Part shown: one piece after another, positions 49,046-58,670 of the stretch
Position numbering within the stretch: position 1 is the first letter of the stretch
Layout of the letters: every line of letters starts with the position of its first letter
Assembly: GCF_024978135.1 (NCBI RefSeq)
Contig: NZ_JANTEZ010000004.1
Location: forward strand, 124,001-188,000
Length of the DNA: 64,000 bases
Direction: 5' to 3'
Source of the DNA: Herbiconiux gentiana
Lineage (GTDB): Bacteria; Actinomycetota; Actinomycetes; Actinomycetales; Microbacteriaceae
Program-made: the position numbers and the translations under genes
Notes under the pieces: model-generated
Databases searched by the model: none
What the model was told of the DNA's origin: nothing
Seen by the model: the letters and a program-made list of their open reading frames with translations, nothing else

Positions 49046-50265
49046 GTCGTCGGCCCCACGTTCTGGTCGTTGGCCGGGTCGGCTGCGGCGCCGGGCGCCC
49101 GGAGGCCGAGCTTCTCGGCGAGGGTGAGCGACTCGGTGGCCGGGTCGCGGGGGTCGGGCTGGGCCGGTTGCGCGGCCAGCGACTGCGGAGGCATGGGCGG
49201 CGCGGCCTGGGCCGCCGGGGTCTGAGCCGACGGCGCGGCCGGGGCCGCCGGGCCGGCCGCGGCGGCGGCACGGTTCTGCCGCACCTGCTGGAGGGCCGCG
49301 GCCTGCTGGGCGGCCGCCTGCTGCTGGGCGGTGGCGCGCTGCTGACGGGCGGCCTGGTCCCGCGCATCCGTCGCCTGCTCGGGTGCGGGCGGAACCGTGA
49401 CGCGCTCGCGCACCGGCTCGGCCTCGTCGGGACGCACCACGTGGGTGGCCGCGGTCGAGGGCATGGGCGGAACCTGACGCACCGGCGCCGTGTGCGGCTG
49501 GGCCGGACCGGTCGGGCGCACGAGCCCCTCCGAGAGGGCGATCTCGGCGGTGAGCCCGGAGTCCTGGAGGGCGATCTCGGCGGTCATGCCGTAGCCGCCC
49601 TGATCTTCGTCGCGCACGATCTGCCCGGTGACGAGCTCGACGACGCGGCGCTTCATGTGGTCGACGATCGCGTTGTCGTGGGTGGCCATGACCACCGTGG
49701 TGCCACCGGCGTTGATTCGCTCGAGCACGGTCATGATGCCGGCGCTGGTCGAGGGGTCGAGGTTTCCGGTGGGCTCGTCGGCCAGCAGGATGGCGGGCTT
49801 GTTCACCACCGCGCGGGCGATGGCCACACGCTGCTGCTCACCGCCCGAGAGCTCGTGCGGGAGGCGGTTCGCCTTCTCGGCGAGACCGACCATCTGCAGC
49901 ACGTCGGGCACGGCCTCCTGGATGAACCCGCGGGACTTGCCGATGACCTGCAGCGTGAAGGCCACGTTGTCGAACACGTTCTTGCCGGGCAGCAGGCGGA
50001 AGTCCTGGAAGACGACGCCGAGGTTGCGACGGAAGTAGGGCACCTTACGGTTCGAGATGGCGTTCAGGTCCTGCCCGAGCACGTGGATGTTGCCACCCGT
50101 CGGCCGGTCCTCCTTCAGCACGAGGCGCAGGAAGCTGGACTTGCCCGAGCCCGAGGCGCCGACCAGGAACACGAACTCGCCCCGAAGGATTTCGAGGTCG
50201 ATCGAGTCGAGTGCCGGTCGCTTGGTGCCCCGGTAGGTTTTGGATACGTGATCAAACCGAATCAT
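49042..50265 (-). CDS. ftsE: Cell-division ATP-binding protein FtsE, long form
   Basis: 407 residues. The first 225 are a standard FtsE ABC domain: Walker [10 protein letters not shown] near 38, signature LSGGEQQR near 139, Walker [13 protein letters not shown] near 160 and the H-loop ATHD. The remaining about 180 residues are a low-complexity Gln/Ala/Pro-rich extension ([15 protein letters not shown]...), well beyond the usual 230-residue length. The ABC domain drives FtsX. The extension is presumably disordered and may scaffold partners. A TAGAGT box lies 9 bases before the ATG. Confidence 0.94.
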   Translation of the reverse strand: MIRFDHVSKTYRGTKRPALDSIDLEILRGEFVFLVGASGSGKSSFLRLVLKEDRPTGGNIHVLGQDLNAISNRKVPYFRRNLGVVFQDFRLLPGKNVFDNVAFTLQVIGKSRGFIQEAVPDVLQMVGLAEKANRLPHELSGGEQQRVAIARAVVNKPAILLADEPTGNLDPSTSAGIMTVLERINAGGTTVVMATHDNAIVDHMKRRVVELVTGQIVRDEDQGGYGMTAEIALQDSGLTAEIALSEGLVRPTGPAQPHTAPVRQVPPMPSTAATHVVRPDEAEPVRERVTVPPAPEQATDARDQAARQQRATAQQQAAAQQAAALQQVRQNRAAAAAGPAAPAAPSAQTPAAQAAPPMPPQSLAAQPAQPDPRDPATESLTLAEKLGLRAPGAAADPANDQNVGPTT

Positions 50266-50384
50266 GACGTGATGACTCTAAGCAGAGCCCCCGGTGATCG
50301 GTCGCCGCGACGCGCTGGACGCGCCGATTCATAGAATCCACACGAAGCGGGCGGGCGGACCCGCTCCGCCCGGCCCTCGGCGGC

Positions 50385-51491
50385 CTAGTCCTGCTTGCGC
50401 TTGCGCCAGCGGATGCCCGCATTGATGAACCCGTCGAGGTCGCCGTCGAACACCGCCGAGGGGTTGTTGACCTCGTGGTCGGTGCGCAGGTCTTTGACCA
50501 TCTGGTAGGGCGCGAGCACGTAGCTGCGCATCTGGTCGCCCCAGCTCGCCGTGATGGTGCCGGCGAGCTCCTTCTTCTGGGCCGCCTCCTGCTCGCGCTG
50601 GATGAGCATCAGGCGCGACTGCAGCACGCGCATCGCGGCGGCGCGGTTCTGGATCTGGCTCTTCTCGTTCTGCATCGACACCACGGTGCCCGTGGGGAGG
50701 TGGGTGATGCGCACGGCGGAGTCGGTGGTGTTCACCGACTGGCCGCCGGGGCCGCTGGAACGGAAGACGTCGACGCGGATGTCGTTCTCGGGGATCTCGA
50801 TCACCGCCGCCTCCTCCATCAGCGGGATGACCTCGACCGCGGCGAAGCTGGTCTGGCGCTTGCCGGCGGCACCGAACGGGCTCATCCGCACCAGGCGGTG
50901 CGTTCCGGCCTCGACGCTCAGCGTGCCGAAGGCGTAGGGGGCGTCGATCTCGAAGGTGGCCGACTTGATGCCCGCCTCCTCGGCGTAGCTCGTCTCCATC
51001 ACGGTGCTCGAGTAGCCGTGCTTCTCGGCCCAGCGGAGGTACATGCGCATCAGCATCTCGGCGAAGTCAGAGGCGTCGACGCCACCCGCCCCGGCGCGGA
51101 TGGTGATGACCGCGGGCCGCGGGTCGAACTCGCCGTTCAGCAGGGTCTGCACCTCGAGGTCGCCGAGCACTTTCTGCAGCGAGACGAGCTCGACCCGGGC
51201 CTCCTCGGCCGACTCCTCGTCGCCGGCCTCGTTCGCCAGCTCGATCAGCACCTCGAGGTCGTCGAGCCGCGAGTCGATCGACTCGATCTTCGCCAGCTCG
51301 CCCTGGCGGTGGCTGAGGGCGCTGGTGACCTTCTGCGCCTTCTCCGTGTCGTCCCAGAGATCGGGCGCCCCGGCCTCCTCACTGAGGCGGGCGATCTCGG
51401 TGCGGAGGCCGTCGACGTCGACAACCGTCCGGATGTCGGCGAAGGTGCTTCGCAGCTGGTTGATCTGGTCACTGAGGTCTAAGTCGAGCAT
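50385..51491 (-). CDS. prfB: Peptide chain release factor 2
   Basis: 368 residues. The SPF motif ([16 protein letters not shown]) that reads UGA/UAA and the GGQ motif ([17 protein letters not shown]) that triggers peptide release are both present. The frame is continuous, so there is no programmed frameshift as in E. coli. Start ATG CTC GAC at 51491. A TAGACT box lies 9 bases upstream. First gene of a possible prfB-ftsE-ftsX-smpB cluster, a common actinobacterial order. Confidence 0.97.
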   Translation of the reverse strand: MLDLDLSDQINQLRSTFADIRTVVDVDGLRTEIARLSEEAGAPDLWDDTEKAQKVTSALSHRQGELAKIESIDSRLDDLEVLIELANEAGDEESAEEARVELVSLQKVLGDLEVQTLLNGEFDPRPAVITIRAGAGGVDASDFAEMLMRMYLRWAEKHGYSSTVMETSYAEEAGIKSATFEIDAPYAFGTLSVEAGTHRLVRMSPFGAAGKRQTSFAAVEVIPLMEEAAVIEIPENDIRVDVFRSSGPGGQSVNTTDSAVRITHLPTGTVVSMQNEKSQIQNRAAAMRVLQSRLMLIQREQEAAQKKELAGTITASWGDQMRSYVLAPYQMVKDLRTDHEVNNPSAVFDGDLDGFINAGIRWRKRKQD

Positions 51492-51532
51492 TATGCCGCC
51501 AGTCTACCGGGCGGCCCGATCGTTAGCCGGGG

Positions 51533-51538
51533 TAAACT
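51533..51538 (+). promoter_or_regulatory. -10 box of the second MFS gene
   Basis: TAAACT, 7 bases before the ATG at 51546. Confidence 0.45.
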
Positions 51539-51545
51539 AACGAGG

Positions 51546-52814
51546 ATGACCCAGGCACGCGGTGACGACACCTTCCGTTTCCGCTCGATCGCGCTCCCGG
51601 CCCTGCTCCCTTCCCTGCTGTTCGCGATCGGCGAGGGGGCCGTCATCCCGATCATCCCCGGCATCGCCCACTCCCTCGGCGCCGGCCTCGCGGGCGCCGG
51701 CCTGATCGCGGCCATGATCGTCGTCGGCCAGCTGGTCGGCGACATCCCGAGCGGCTGGCTGGTGTCGAGGATCGGCGAGCGACGCTCGATGATCGCCGCG
51801 GCCGGGCTCTCGCTCGTCTCGACGGTGCTGGCGCTGCTCGCACCGGGCACCGTGCTGTTCGGCATCGCCATCTTCCTGCTCGGGCTCTCGGCCGCGGTGT
51901 TCGCGCTCGCCAGGCAGGCGTTCATGACGAGCTTCGTCCCGGTGCGCATCCGGGCCCGTGCCCTGTCGACCCTCGGCGGCGCCTTCCGCGCGGGCTGGTT
52001 CGTCGGGCCGTTCATCGGCGGGGCCGTGATCGCGCTCACCGGCAGCGTCTGGTGGGCCTTCGCGGTGCACATCTCGTGCCTCGTGGCCGTCGTGGTCATC
52101 CTGCTCCGGATGCCCGACCCGACCGCTCACCTCACGCAGCCCGACGCCGGCCGAGTGCTCGTCGGCGCCGAGACGACGGGCCTGTTCCGCACCATCGCCG
52201 ACAACCGCGGCGTGCTGCTGCGGGTGGGATCGGGAGCCGGCGTCGTGGGCGCCCTCCGGGCCAGCCGCATGGCCATCCTGCCGCTCTGGGCCGTGAGCAT
52301 CGGCCTCTCCCCCTCCACCACCGCGCTCGTGATCGGCATCGGCGGCGCCGCCGACTTCGCGCTGTTCTACACCAGCGGCTGGATCATGGACCGCTTCGGC
52401 CGGCTGTGGAGCGTGGTGCCGTCGATACTCGGCATGGCTCTGGCACTCATCACCCTCTCGTTCACGCACGATCTCGGCAGTGCCGCGCAGTGGTTCGTCG
52501 TCATCGCCATCGTGATGGGTGTCGCGAACGGCGTCGGCAGCGGTATCATCATGACGCTCAGCGCCGATCTCGCGCCGCGCGAGAACCCGGCGCCCTTCCT
52601 CGGCGCCTTCCGATTCACCGCCGACGCCGGGGCGGCGCTCGCCCCGCTCGGGGTCTCGGCCGTGGTGGCCGTCGCGTCGCTGCCGCTCGCCACCGGGCTC
52701 GTCGGCGTGGTCGGCATCCTCGGCGCGGGGCTGCTCATCCGCGCCATCCCCCGCTACCTGCCCGCCGCCGGCCGCGCCGCGGCGCTCGAGGACGCACCGC
52801 CCGCCGCACGCTGA
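51546..52814 (+). CDS. MFS transporter, 12-TM
   Basis: 422 residues with about 12 membrane segments. GWLVSRIGERRSM after helix 2 is the MFS motif A and GALRASRMAILPLW sits in the middle loop. The plan resembles the drug-efflux DHA1 group. Substrate unknown. Leaderless start; divergent from prfB. The tRNA-Leu gene follows 41 bases later. Confidence 0.87.
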   Translation: MTQARGDDTFRFRSIALPALLPSLLFAIGEGAVIPIIPGIAHSLGAGLAGAGLIAAMIVVGQLVGDIPSGWLVSRIGERRSMIAAAGLSLVSTVLALLAPGTVLFGIAIFLLGLSAAVFALARQAFMTSFVPVRIRARALSTLGGAFRAGWFVGPFIGGAVIALTGSVWWAFAVHISCLVAVVVILLRMPDPTAHLTQPDAGRVLVGAETTGLFRTIADNRGVLLRVGSGAGVVGALRASRMAILPLWAVSIGLSPSTTALVIGIGGAADFALFYTSGWIMDRFGRLWSVVPSILGMALALITLSFTHDLGSAAQWFVVIAIVMGVANGVGSGIIMTLSADLAPRENPAPFLGAFRFTADAGAALAPLGVSAVVAVASLPLATGLVGVVGILGAGLLIRAIPRYLPAAGRAAALEDAPPAAR

Positions 52815-52837
52815 CAAGCCGCCGACGACCCACCCCC

Positions 52838-52843
52838 TACACT
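52838..52843 (+). promoter_or_regulatory. -10 box of tRNA-Leu
   Basis: TACACT 12 bases before the mature 5' end of the tRNA. Confidence 0.5.
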
Positions 52844-52855
52844 GGATTTGCGTCT

Positions 52856-52937
52856 GCGGGAGTGGTGGAATTGGCAGACACGCAGGATTTAGGTTCCTGT
52901 GCTTTCGAGCGTGAGGGTTCAAGTCCCTTCTCCCGCA
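52856..52937 (+). tRNA. tRNA-Leu (anticodon UAG)
   Basis: 82 bases with a long variable arm. Acceptor stem GCGGGAG/CTCCCGC, anticodon loop TTTAGGT with anticodon TAG, T-loop GGTTCAAGTCC. The CCA is not encoded. It decodes CUA and probably other CUN codons. Confidence 0.96.
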
Positions 52938-52992
52938 CTCTCATCGATTTGCCGCCGGGCGGAGAGCCGCCCCGACGACTGGAGAACCGACC

Positions 52993-53757
52993 GTGATCGC
53001 CGCCGCACCCGCCGCCCTCATCCCCTGGCTCGACCCCAACACCCTGCTCAGCGGCGTCTTCGGGCCGGTGGCCCTGCTCGTCGTCTGCGCGATCGTGTTC
53101 GCCGAGACCGGCCTGCTCGTCGGCTTCCTGCTGCCGGGCGACACCCTCCTGTTCTTCACCGGCGTGCTCGCGGTGGGCGGCAAGTTCGGCATCGACATCT
53201 GGTGGGTCTGCCTCGCCATCTCGCTCGCCGCGTTCCTCGGCGGCGAGGTGGGCTACCTGATCGGTCACAAGCTCGGCCCGAAGGTCTTCGAGCGCAAGGA
53301 GTCGGGTCTGTTCAGCGTGCGCAACGTCGAGCGCACCAACGCGTTCTTCGAGCGCTTCGGTGCCCTCGCCGTGATCATGGCCCGCTTCGTGCCGATCGTG
53401 CGCACCTTCGCCCCCATCGCCGCCGGCGTCGGGCACATGAACTACAAGAAGTACTCGCTCTACAACGCCATCGGCGCCCTCATCTGGGGTTCCGGCATCG
53501 TGCTGCTCGGCTTCGCGCTCGGCCAGATCGAGCCGGTGCGCGAGTTCACCGAGAAGTACCTCGACGTCGTGCTGATCGCCGTGGTGGTGCTCACGGTCAT
53601 CCCGACCGTGTTCCACTACATCCGCGAGTCCCGCAAGGCCAAGCGCGACGTGCTCGAGGCCGAGGCCGAGGAGGTCGAGATCACCGGGGCCGCCGAGAAG
53701 CTCACCCTCGAGCCCGAGGTCTTCGGCGGCGACGTCGACACGGCACCGAAGAGCTGA
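52993..53757 (+). CDS. DedA family membrane protein
   Basis: 254 residues with about five hydrophobic segments. DedA motifs: FAETGLLVGFLLPGDTLLFFTG, GEVGYLIGHKLGPKVF and FERFGALAVIMARFVPIVRTFAPIAAGVGHMNYKKY. Family members include undecaprenyl-phosphate and phospholipid flippases. The charged tail (RESRKAKRDVLEAEAEEVEI) is cytoplasmic. GTG start. Confidence 0.93.
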   Translation: MIAAAPAALIPWLDPNTLLSGVFGPVALLVVCAIVFAETGLLVGFLLPGDTLLFFTGVLAVGGKFGIDIWWVCLAISLAAFLGGEVGYLIGHKLGPKVFERKESGLFSVRNVERTNAFFERFGALAVIMARFVPIVRTFAPIAAGVGHMNYKKYSLYNAIGALIWGSGIVLLGFALGQIEPVREFTEKYLDVVLIAVVVLTVIPTVFHYIRESRKAKRDVLEAEAEEVEITGAAEKLTLEPEVFGGDVDTAPKS

Positions 53758-53785
53758 CCTGTCGCCTCCCCCGGGGCGACCAGGC

Positions 53786-54727
53786 CTAGCGGTGCGGGTG
53801 CTCCTCGTGCCGGGCGTGCTCGACCGGCTCGAGCTGGAACGTCGAGTGCTCGACGTCGAAGTGCCCCTCGAGGCACTCCCCCAGCGAGTCGAGCAGCAGC
53901 CCGGTCTCGCCGCGCTCGAAGACGGCCGGCTCGACCACCACGTGCGCCGAGAACACGTAGCGACCCGAGGTGATGGCCCAGACGTGCACGTCGTGCACCT
54001 CGACCACCCCGGGCTCCGCCTTGATGTGCGAGCGGATGCCCGCCACGTCCATGCTCGGCGGAGTCGCCTGAGCCAGCACCTGCACCACGTCGCGCAGCAG
54101 CGTCACCGCACGCGGAACGATCATCGCGGCGATCGCGAGCGACGCGATGGCGTCGGCCTTGTCGAAGCCCGTCGTCAGGATGACGACGGCCGCGACGATG
54201 ACGGCGATCGAGCCGAGCAGGTCGCCGAGCACCTCGAGGTACGCCCCGCGCATGTTGATCGAGGTCTTCGCTCCGCCGCGCAGCACCATCAGGGAGGCGA
54301 AATTCGCCACGAGCCCGACGGCCGCGACCGCGAGCATCAGCCCGCCCTGCACCTCCCCGGTCTCGCTCGAGAGCAGCCGGCCCACCGCTTCGACCGTGAC
54401 GAACACCGCCACGACGATGAGGATGAGGCTGTTGATCAGCGCGCCGAACACCTCGGCCCGGTGGTAGCCGTAGCTCAGGCGCTCGTTCGCCGGACGGGCC
54501 GCCACCACCGTGGCGATCAGCGCCACGATCAGGCCGATCAGGTCGGACAGCATGTGCCCGGCGTCGGCGAACAGCGACAGCGACCCGGACAGCAGCGCAC
54601 CGACGGTCTCGAGCACGAGCACCGTCGTGACGATTGCGATGGCGACGGTCAGGCGGCGACGGTTCGCGCCGGCGCCGTGCGAGTGACCGTGGGAGTGGCC
54701 CTCGGCAGTGCTGCGTGCATCCGTCAT
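53786..54727 (-). CDS. Cation diffusion facilitator (CDF) transporter
   Basis: 313 residues. An N-terminal His-rich stretch (EGHSHGHSHG) precedes six membrane segments with the metal-site helices FADAGHMLSDLIG and RGAYLEVLGDLLGSIAVIV, each bearing His/Asp or Asp ligands. A C-terminal metal-binding domain ends in ARHEEHPH. Exports Zn2+ or a similar divalent ion using protons. ATG at 54727 is 7 bases after TACGGT. Confidence 0.93.
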   Translation of the reverse strand: MTDARSTAEGHSHGHSHGAGANRRRLTVAIAIVTTVLVLETVGALLSGSLSLFADAGHMLSDLIGLIVALIATVVAARPANERLSYGYHRAEVFGALINSLILIVVAVFVTVEAVGRLLSSETGEVQGGLMLAVAAVGLVANFASLMVLRGGAKTSINMRGAYLEVLGDLLGSIAVIVAAVVILTTGFDKADAIASLAIAAMIVPRAVTLLRDVVQVLAQATPPSMDVAGIRSHIKAEPGVVEVHDVHVWAITSGRYVFSAHVVVEPAVFERGETGLLLDSLGECLEGHFDVEHSTFQLEPVEHARHEEHPHR

Positions 54728-54734
54728 ACCGACC

Positions 54735-54740
54735 ACCGTA
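54735..54740 (-). promoter_or_regulatory. -10 box of the CDF gene
   Basis: TACGGT on the minus strand, 7 bases before the ATG at 54727. Confidence 0.4.
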
Positions 54741-54773
54741 ACCGCCCGGGAGCGGCCCGCGGGCGTGTTCGGG

Positions 54774-55370
54774 CTAGTCGGGAATGACGTTCATTCTCAA
54801 CACGGGGATGGCCGCCTCGAAGGCCCGGGCGCGGTGGCTGACCGCGTTCTTCTCGTCGGCCGTCAGTTCGGCCGCCGAGACCTCGAGACCCTCGGGGAGG
54901 AAGATCGGGTCGTAGCCGAAGCCGCCGACGCCGGCCGCCTCGCGCGCCAACCGGCCGGGCCAACGGCCGGATACGACCTGCTCGAAGCCCGTCTCGGGAA
55001 CCACGACGGCGATGTGGCAGGCGAAGCTCGCCGCGCGGTGCTCGTCGCGCACGTCGGAGAGCTGGTCGAGGAGCAGCTCGAGGTTGGCGCGGTCGCCCTT
55101 GCCGTGGCCGGCCCAGCGGGCCGAGAAGATGCCGGGCGCACCCTGCAGCACGTCGACGCAGATGCCGGAGTCGTCGGCGAGGGCCGGCAGCCCGGTGTGC
55201 TCGGCCGCCGTGCGCGCCTTGATCAGCGCGTTCTCGGCGAAGGTCACGCCGTCCTCCACGGGCTCGGGGCCGTCGTAGGCGACGATCTCGAGCTCGGGCA
55301 GGGCCTGACCGAGGATGTTCTGGAACTCCTGCACCTTGTGGGCGTTGTGGGTCGCGAGCACGACCCGCAT
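54774..55370 (-). CDS. rdgB: RdgB/HAM1 non-canonical purine NTP pyrophosphatase
   Basis: 198 residues. The N-terminal strand-turn VVLATHNAHKVQEFQNIL, ENALIKARTAAEHTGLPALADDSGICVDVL and GVGGFGYDPIF(L)P are the family hallmarks. It hydrolyses ITP, dITP and XTP to monophosphates. The start overlaps the rph stop by one base (TGATG). Confidence 0.97.
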   Translation of the reverse strand: MRVVLATHNAHKVQEFQNILGQALPELEIVAYDGPEPVEDGVTFAENALIKARTAAEHTGLPALADDSGICVDVLQGAPGIFSARWAGHGKGDRANLELLLDQLSDVRDEHRAASFACHIAVVVPETGFEQVVSGRWPGRLAREAAGVGGFGYDPIFLPEGLEVSAAELTADEKNAVSHRARAFEAAIPVLRMNVIPD

Positions 55371-56137
55371 CAGGCCGACTCCCCCGCCGCGTCGGCGGTG
55401 AGCACGGCGGTCTGCAGCGTCGCCAGCTCGGCGGTGCCGTGCAGCGCGAGGTCGAGCAGCGCGTTCAGCTCGGTGCGGTCGAACGGGGCGCCCTCGGCGG
55501 TGCCCTGCACCTCGACGAACAGGCCGCGGCCCGTGACGACGACGTTCATGTCGGTCTCGGCGCGCACGTCCTCGACGTAGGCCAGGTCGAGCATCGGCTC
55601 GCCGTCGATGATGCCCACCGAGACGGCCGAGACGGAGTCGATCAGCGGCTGCGACTTCTGGCCGATGAACTTCTTCTGGCGGGCCCACTCGATGGCGTCG
55701 GCCATGGCCACGTACGCGCCGGTGATCGCGGCCGTGCGGGTGCCGCCGTCGGCCTGCAGCACGTCGCAGTCGATCACGATGGTGTTCTCTCCGAGCGCCT
55801 TCAGGTCGACCACCGCGCGGAGCGACCGGCCGATCAGCCGCGAGATCTCGTGGGTGCGGCCGCCGATGCGGCCCTTGACCGACTCGCGGTCGGTGCGCGA
55901 GTTCGTGGCGCGGGGCAGCATCGAGTACTCCGCCGTCACCCAGCCCTTGCCCGAGCCCGACTTCCAGCGCGGCACGCCGTTGGTGAAGGATGCGGTGCAG
56001 AGCACCTTGGTCTTGCCGAACGACACGAGGGCCGACCCCTCGGCCTGCTCGCTCCAGCCGCGCTCGATCGTGACGCGACGCAGCTGGTCTGCCGTGCGGC
56101 CGTCCTTGCGGGGGCCGGTGGTCGGGGAATCGGTCAC
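55370..56137 (-). CDS. rph: Ribonuclease PH
   Basis: 255 residues. It trims tRNA 3' ends phosphorolytically. Motifs: [54 protein letters not shown]-like block and [25 protein letters not shown] at 56137 has AAGGAG 6 bases upstream and overlaps the murI stop by 4 bases. Confidence 0.97.
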   Translation of the reverse strand: MTDSPTTGPRKDGRTADQLRRVTIERGWSEQAEGSALVSFGKTKVLCTASFTNGVPRWKSGSGKGWVTAEYSMLPRATNSRTDRESVKGRIGGRTHEISRLIGRSLRAVVDLKALGENTIVIDCDVLQADGGTRTAAITGAYVAMADAIEWARQKKFIGQKSQPLIDSVSAVSVGIIDGEPMLDLAYVEDVRAETDMNVVVTGRGLFVEVQGTAEGAPFDRTELNALLDLALHGTAELATLQTAVLTADAAGESA

Positions 56138-56970
56138 GGTGCTCTCCTTGCGGGATGGGGGATGGGGATGACGCCGGTCTCGACGAGTTCGACCCGGGAG
56201 ACCTCGGGGCCGAGGAACATCTCGGCCAGCCGCAGGAACTCCTGGGCGCTGCCGCCGGTGGCCTCGTAGCGGTACTCGGGCGGCTCGGAGCTCGTCCGCT
56301 CCATTCCGGTGCGCACGAGGGTGCGGTAGACGTCGTTGGCGGTCTCGGTGTCGCTCGAGACGAGTCGCACGCCCTCCCCCACGACGTAGGAGATGGCGCC
56401 CTTCAGGAACGGGTAGTGGGTGCAACCGAGCACGAGGGTGTCGATGCCCTGCTCGACCAGGGGCGCGAGGTAGCGCTCGGCGAGGGCGACGAGCTCGCGG
56501 CTCGTGGTGTCGCCGGCCTCGACGTGCTCGACGAACTCGGGACACGCCTGGGTGAACAGCTCGAGGTGCGGGGCCGCGGCGAAGGCGTCGTTGTAGGCGC
56601 GGGAGGTGATCGTCGCCTCGGTGCCGATCACGCCGACGCGGTTGTTGCGGGTCGTGGTCACCGCGGTGCGGACGGCCGGTTGGATCACCTCGATCACGGG
56701 GACGTCGTAGCGCTCCCGGGCGTCGCGGAGCATCGCCGCCGAGGCGGTGTTGCAGGCGATCACGAGCAGCTTCACGTCTTGGGCGACCAGGTCGTCGAGC
56801 ACGTCGAGGGCATAGCGACGCACATCGGCGAGCGGCTTGGGGCCGTAGGGCGAGTGGGCGGTGTCGCCCACGTAGAGGATCGACTCGCGCGGGAGCTGGT
56901 CGCGCACGGACCGGGCGACCGTCAGCCCGCCGACTCCGGAGTCGAAGATCCCGATCGGCGCGTCACTCAC
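56134..56970 (-). CDS. murI: Glutamate racemase
   Basis: 278 residues. It makes D-glutamate for peptidoglycan. Motifs: [38 protein letters not shown] (catalytic Cys) and [11 protein letters not shown] (second catalytic Cys). All active-site residues are present. GTG start at 56970. First gene of murI-rph-rdgB, divergent from pncB. Confidence 0.97.
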   Translation of the reverse strand: MSDAPIGIFDSGVGGLTVARSVRDQLPRESILYVGDTAHSPYGPKPLADVRRYALDVLDDLVAQDVKLLVIACNTASAAMLRDARERYDVPVIEVIQPAVRTAVTTTRNNRVGVIGTEATITSRAYNDAFAAAPHLELFTQACPEFVEHVEAGDTTSRELVALAERYLAPLVEQGIDTLVLGCTHYPFLKGAISYVVGEGVRLVSSDTETANDVYRTLVRTGMERTSSEPPEYRYEATGGSAQEFLRLAEMFLGPEVSRVELVETGVIPIPHPARRAP

Positions 56971-56978
56971 GATAGACC

Positions 56979-57003
56979 AGCCTAACCCCGCCCGTTCTAA
57001 GCT
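56979..57003. promoter_or_regulatory. Divergent promoter pair, murI and pncB
   Basis: Minus strand: TAGGCT (56979-56984), 8 bases before the murI GTG. Plus strand: TAAGCT (56998-57003), 6 bases before the pncB GTG at 57010. Confidence 0.5.
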
Positions 57004-57009
57004 CGAGCC

Positions 57010-58320
57010 GTGACCTCGACTGCGCTGCTGACCGACCGCTACGAACTGACGATGGTGGACGCGGCCCTGCGCGCCGGCACCCACGACCGGCCGAGCGTCT
57101 TCGAGGCCTTCGGCCGCTCCCTCCCGCGAGGCCGCCGCTACGGGGTCGTCGCCGGCACCGGGCGGCTGCTCGAACTGATCGAGCGCTTCCGGTTCACCGA
57201 CGCCGAGCTGGAGTGGCTGCGCGCGAACGACGTGGTCGGAGCACCCACCCTCGACTGGCTCGCCGACTACCGTTTCACCGGCACCATCACCGGGTACCGG
57301 GAGGGCGAGGTCTACTTCCCCGGCTCGCCGCTGCTCGTGGTGGAGTCGAGCTTCGCGGAGGGCGTCGTGCTCGAGACGCTCATCCTGAGCGTGCTGAACT
57401 ACGACTCGTCGGTGGCCGGGGCGGCCGCCCGCATGGTCTCCGCGGCCCGCGGACGGCCGCTAGCCGAGATGGGGTCGCGACGCACCGGGGAGCGCTCGGC
57501 CGTCGCCGCCGCCCGCGCCGCCTACATCGCCGGCTTCGGCGCGAGCTCCAACCTCGAGGCCGGCCGCAGCTGGGGCGTGCCCACCATGGGCACCGCCGCG
57601 CACGCCTTCACGATGCTGCACGACTCCGAGGAGGAGGCGTTCCGCGCGCAGGTCGACGCCCTGGGGCCGTCGACGACGCTGCTCGTCGACACCTACGACG
57701 TGGCGGAGGGGGTCGCGACCGCGGTGCGCGTCGCCGGCACCTCGCTCGGGGCGGTGCGCCTGGACTCCGGCGACCTGCTCACGCTCGTGCACGACGTGCG
57801 GGAGCAGCTCGACTCCCTCGGCGCGACCTCGACGAGGATCACCGTCACGAACGACCTCGACGAGTACGCGATCGCGGCCCTCGCGTCCACACCGGTCGAC
57901 TCCTACGGGGTGGGCACCTCGCTGGTGACGGGCTCCGGGCATCCGGCGGCCGGGATGGTCTACAAGCTGGTGGCCAGGCAGGGGGCGGACGGGGCCTGGG
58001 TGTCGGTGGCCAAGAAGTCGGCCGACAAGGCCACGCACGGGGGGCGGAAGCATCCGGTGCGGGTGCTCGGAGCATCCGGAACCGCCGTCTCGGAGACGAT
58101 CTACGTCGGGGACGAGGCACCGGCCTCGGCCCTCGCCTCGGGCCGGGCACTGCACGTGCCGCTCGTCGTCGACGGGGCCGTGCTGGGCGGGGCGACCGGA
58201 GCCGCAGGAGTGCGGGCCGCGCGGAAGCACCACGCGGCCGCGGTGGCGGAGCTGCCGGCCCAGGCGTTCCGGCTGGCGGCCGGCGAGCCGGTCATCCCGA
58301 CCGTGTACGAGACCGTCTAG
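57010..58320 (+). CDS. pncB: Nicotinate phosphoribosyltransferase
   Basis: 436 residues. First enzyme of nicotinate salvage to NAD. Motifs: [57 protein letters not shown], the conserved [14 protein letters not shown], and [20 protein letters not shown] with the phosphate-binding [12 protein letters not shown]. Leaderless GTG start. Confidence 0.96.
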   Translation: MTSTALLTDRYELTMVDAALRAGTHDRPSVFEAFGRSLPRGRRYGVVAGTGRLLELIERFRFTDAELEWLRANDVVGAPTLDWLADYRFTGTITGYREGEVYFPGSPLLVVESSFAEGVVLETLILSVLNYDSSVAGAAARMVSAARGRPLAEMGSRRTGERSAVAAARAAYIAGFGASSNLEAGRSWGVPTMGTAAHAFTMLHDSEEEAFRAQVDALGPSTTLLVDTYDVAEGVATAVRVAGTSLGAVRLDSGDLLTLVHDVREQLDSLGATSTRITVTNDLDEYAIAALASTPVDSYGVGTSLVTGSGHPAAGMVYKLVARQGADGAWVSVAKKSADKATHGGRKHPVRVLGASGTAVSETIYVGDEAPASALASGRALHVPLVVDGAVLGGATGAAGVRAARKHHAAAVAELPAQAFRLAAGEPVIPTVYETV

Positions 58321-58332
58321 CGGGCGCTGCTG

Positions 58333-58626
58333 CTACTCGTCGAGCAGGCGCTCGTAGATCTCCTTGCAGGTGGGGCAGATCGGGAACTTCTCGGGATCGC
58401 GCCCCGGGGTCCACTTCTTGCCGCAGAGCGCCTTGACGGGCTTGCCGGTCATGGCCGACTCCATGATCTTGTCCTTCTCGACGTAGTGCGAGAAGCGCTC
58501 GTGATCGCCCGGGTCGATGTTCTCGGTGTTCAGCAGCTCCTCGAGCTCGCGATCGAGGGTGGTGGTTCCGCCTCCGCCGTCGGGGAGGTCGCCGGGTTCT
58601 GAGCTGCGCGCGAGTGGGTCGGACAT
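58333..58626 (-). CDS. DUF3039 domain-containing protein
   Basis: 97 residues. Two Cys pairs (VKALCGKKWTP and ICPTCKEIYERLL) suggest a zinc ribbon, preceded by HERFSHYVEKDKIMESAMTGK. DUF3039 is limited to actinobacteria and has no known function. ATG lies 7 bases after TAGAAT. Confidence 0.88.
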   Translation of the reverse strand: MSDPLARSSEPGDLPDGGGGTTTLDRELEELLNTENIDPGDHERFSHYVEKDKIMESAMTGKPVKALCGKKWTPGRDPEKFPICPTCKEIYERLLDE

Positions 58627-58633
58627 GGAGACG

Positions 58634-58639
58634 ATTCTA
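58634..58639 (-). promoter_or_regulatory. -10 box of the DUF3039 gene
   Basis: TAGAAT on the minus strand, 7 bases before the ATG at 58626. Confidence 0.5.
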
Positions 58640-58670
58640 GAACGCTCGGCGGGATGCTCGGCCGGTGCCG

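Noticed and set aside
50385-51491. Programmed frameshift in prfB
   Set aside because: The frame is continuous from the start codon, with no in-frame TGA near codon 26.
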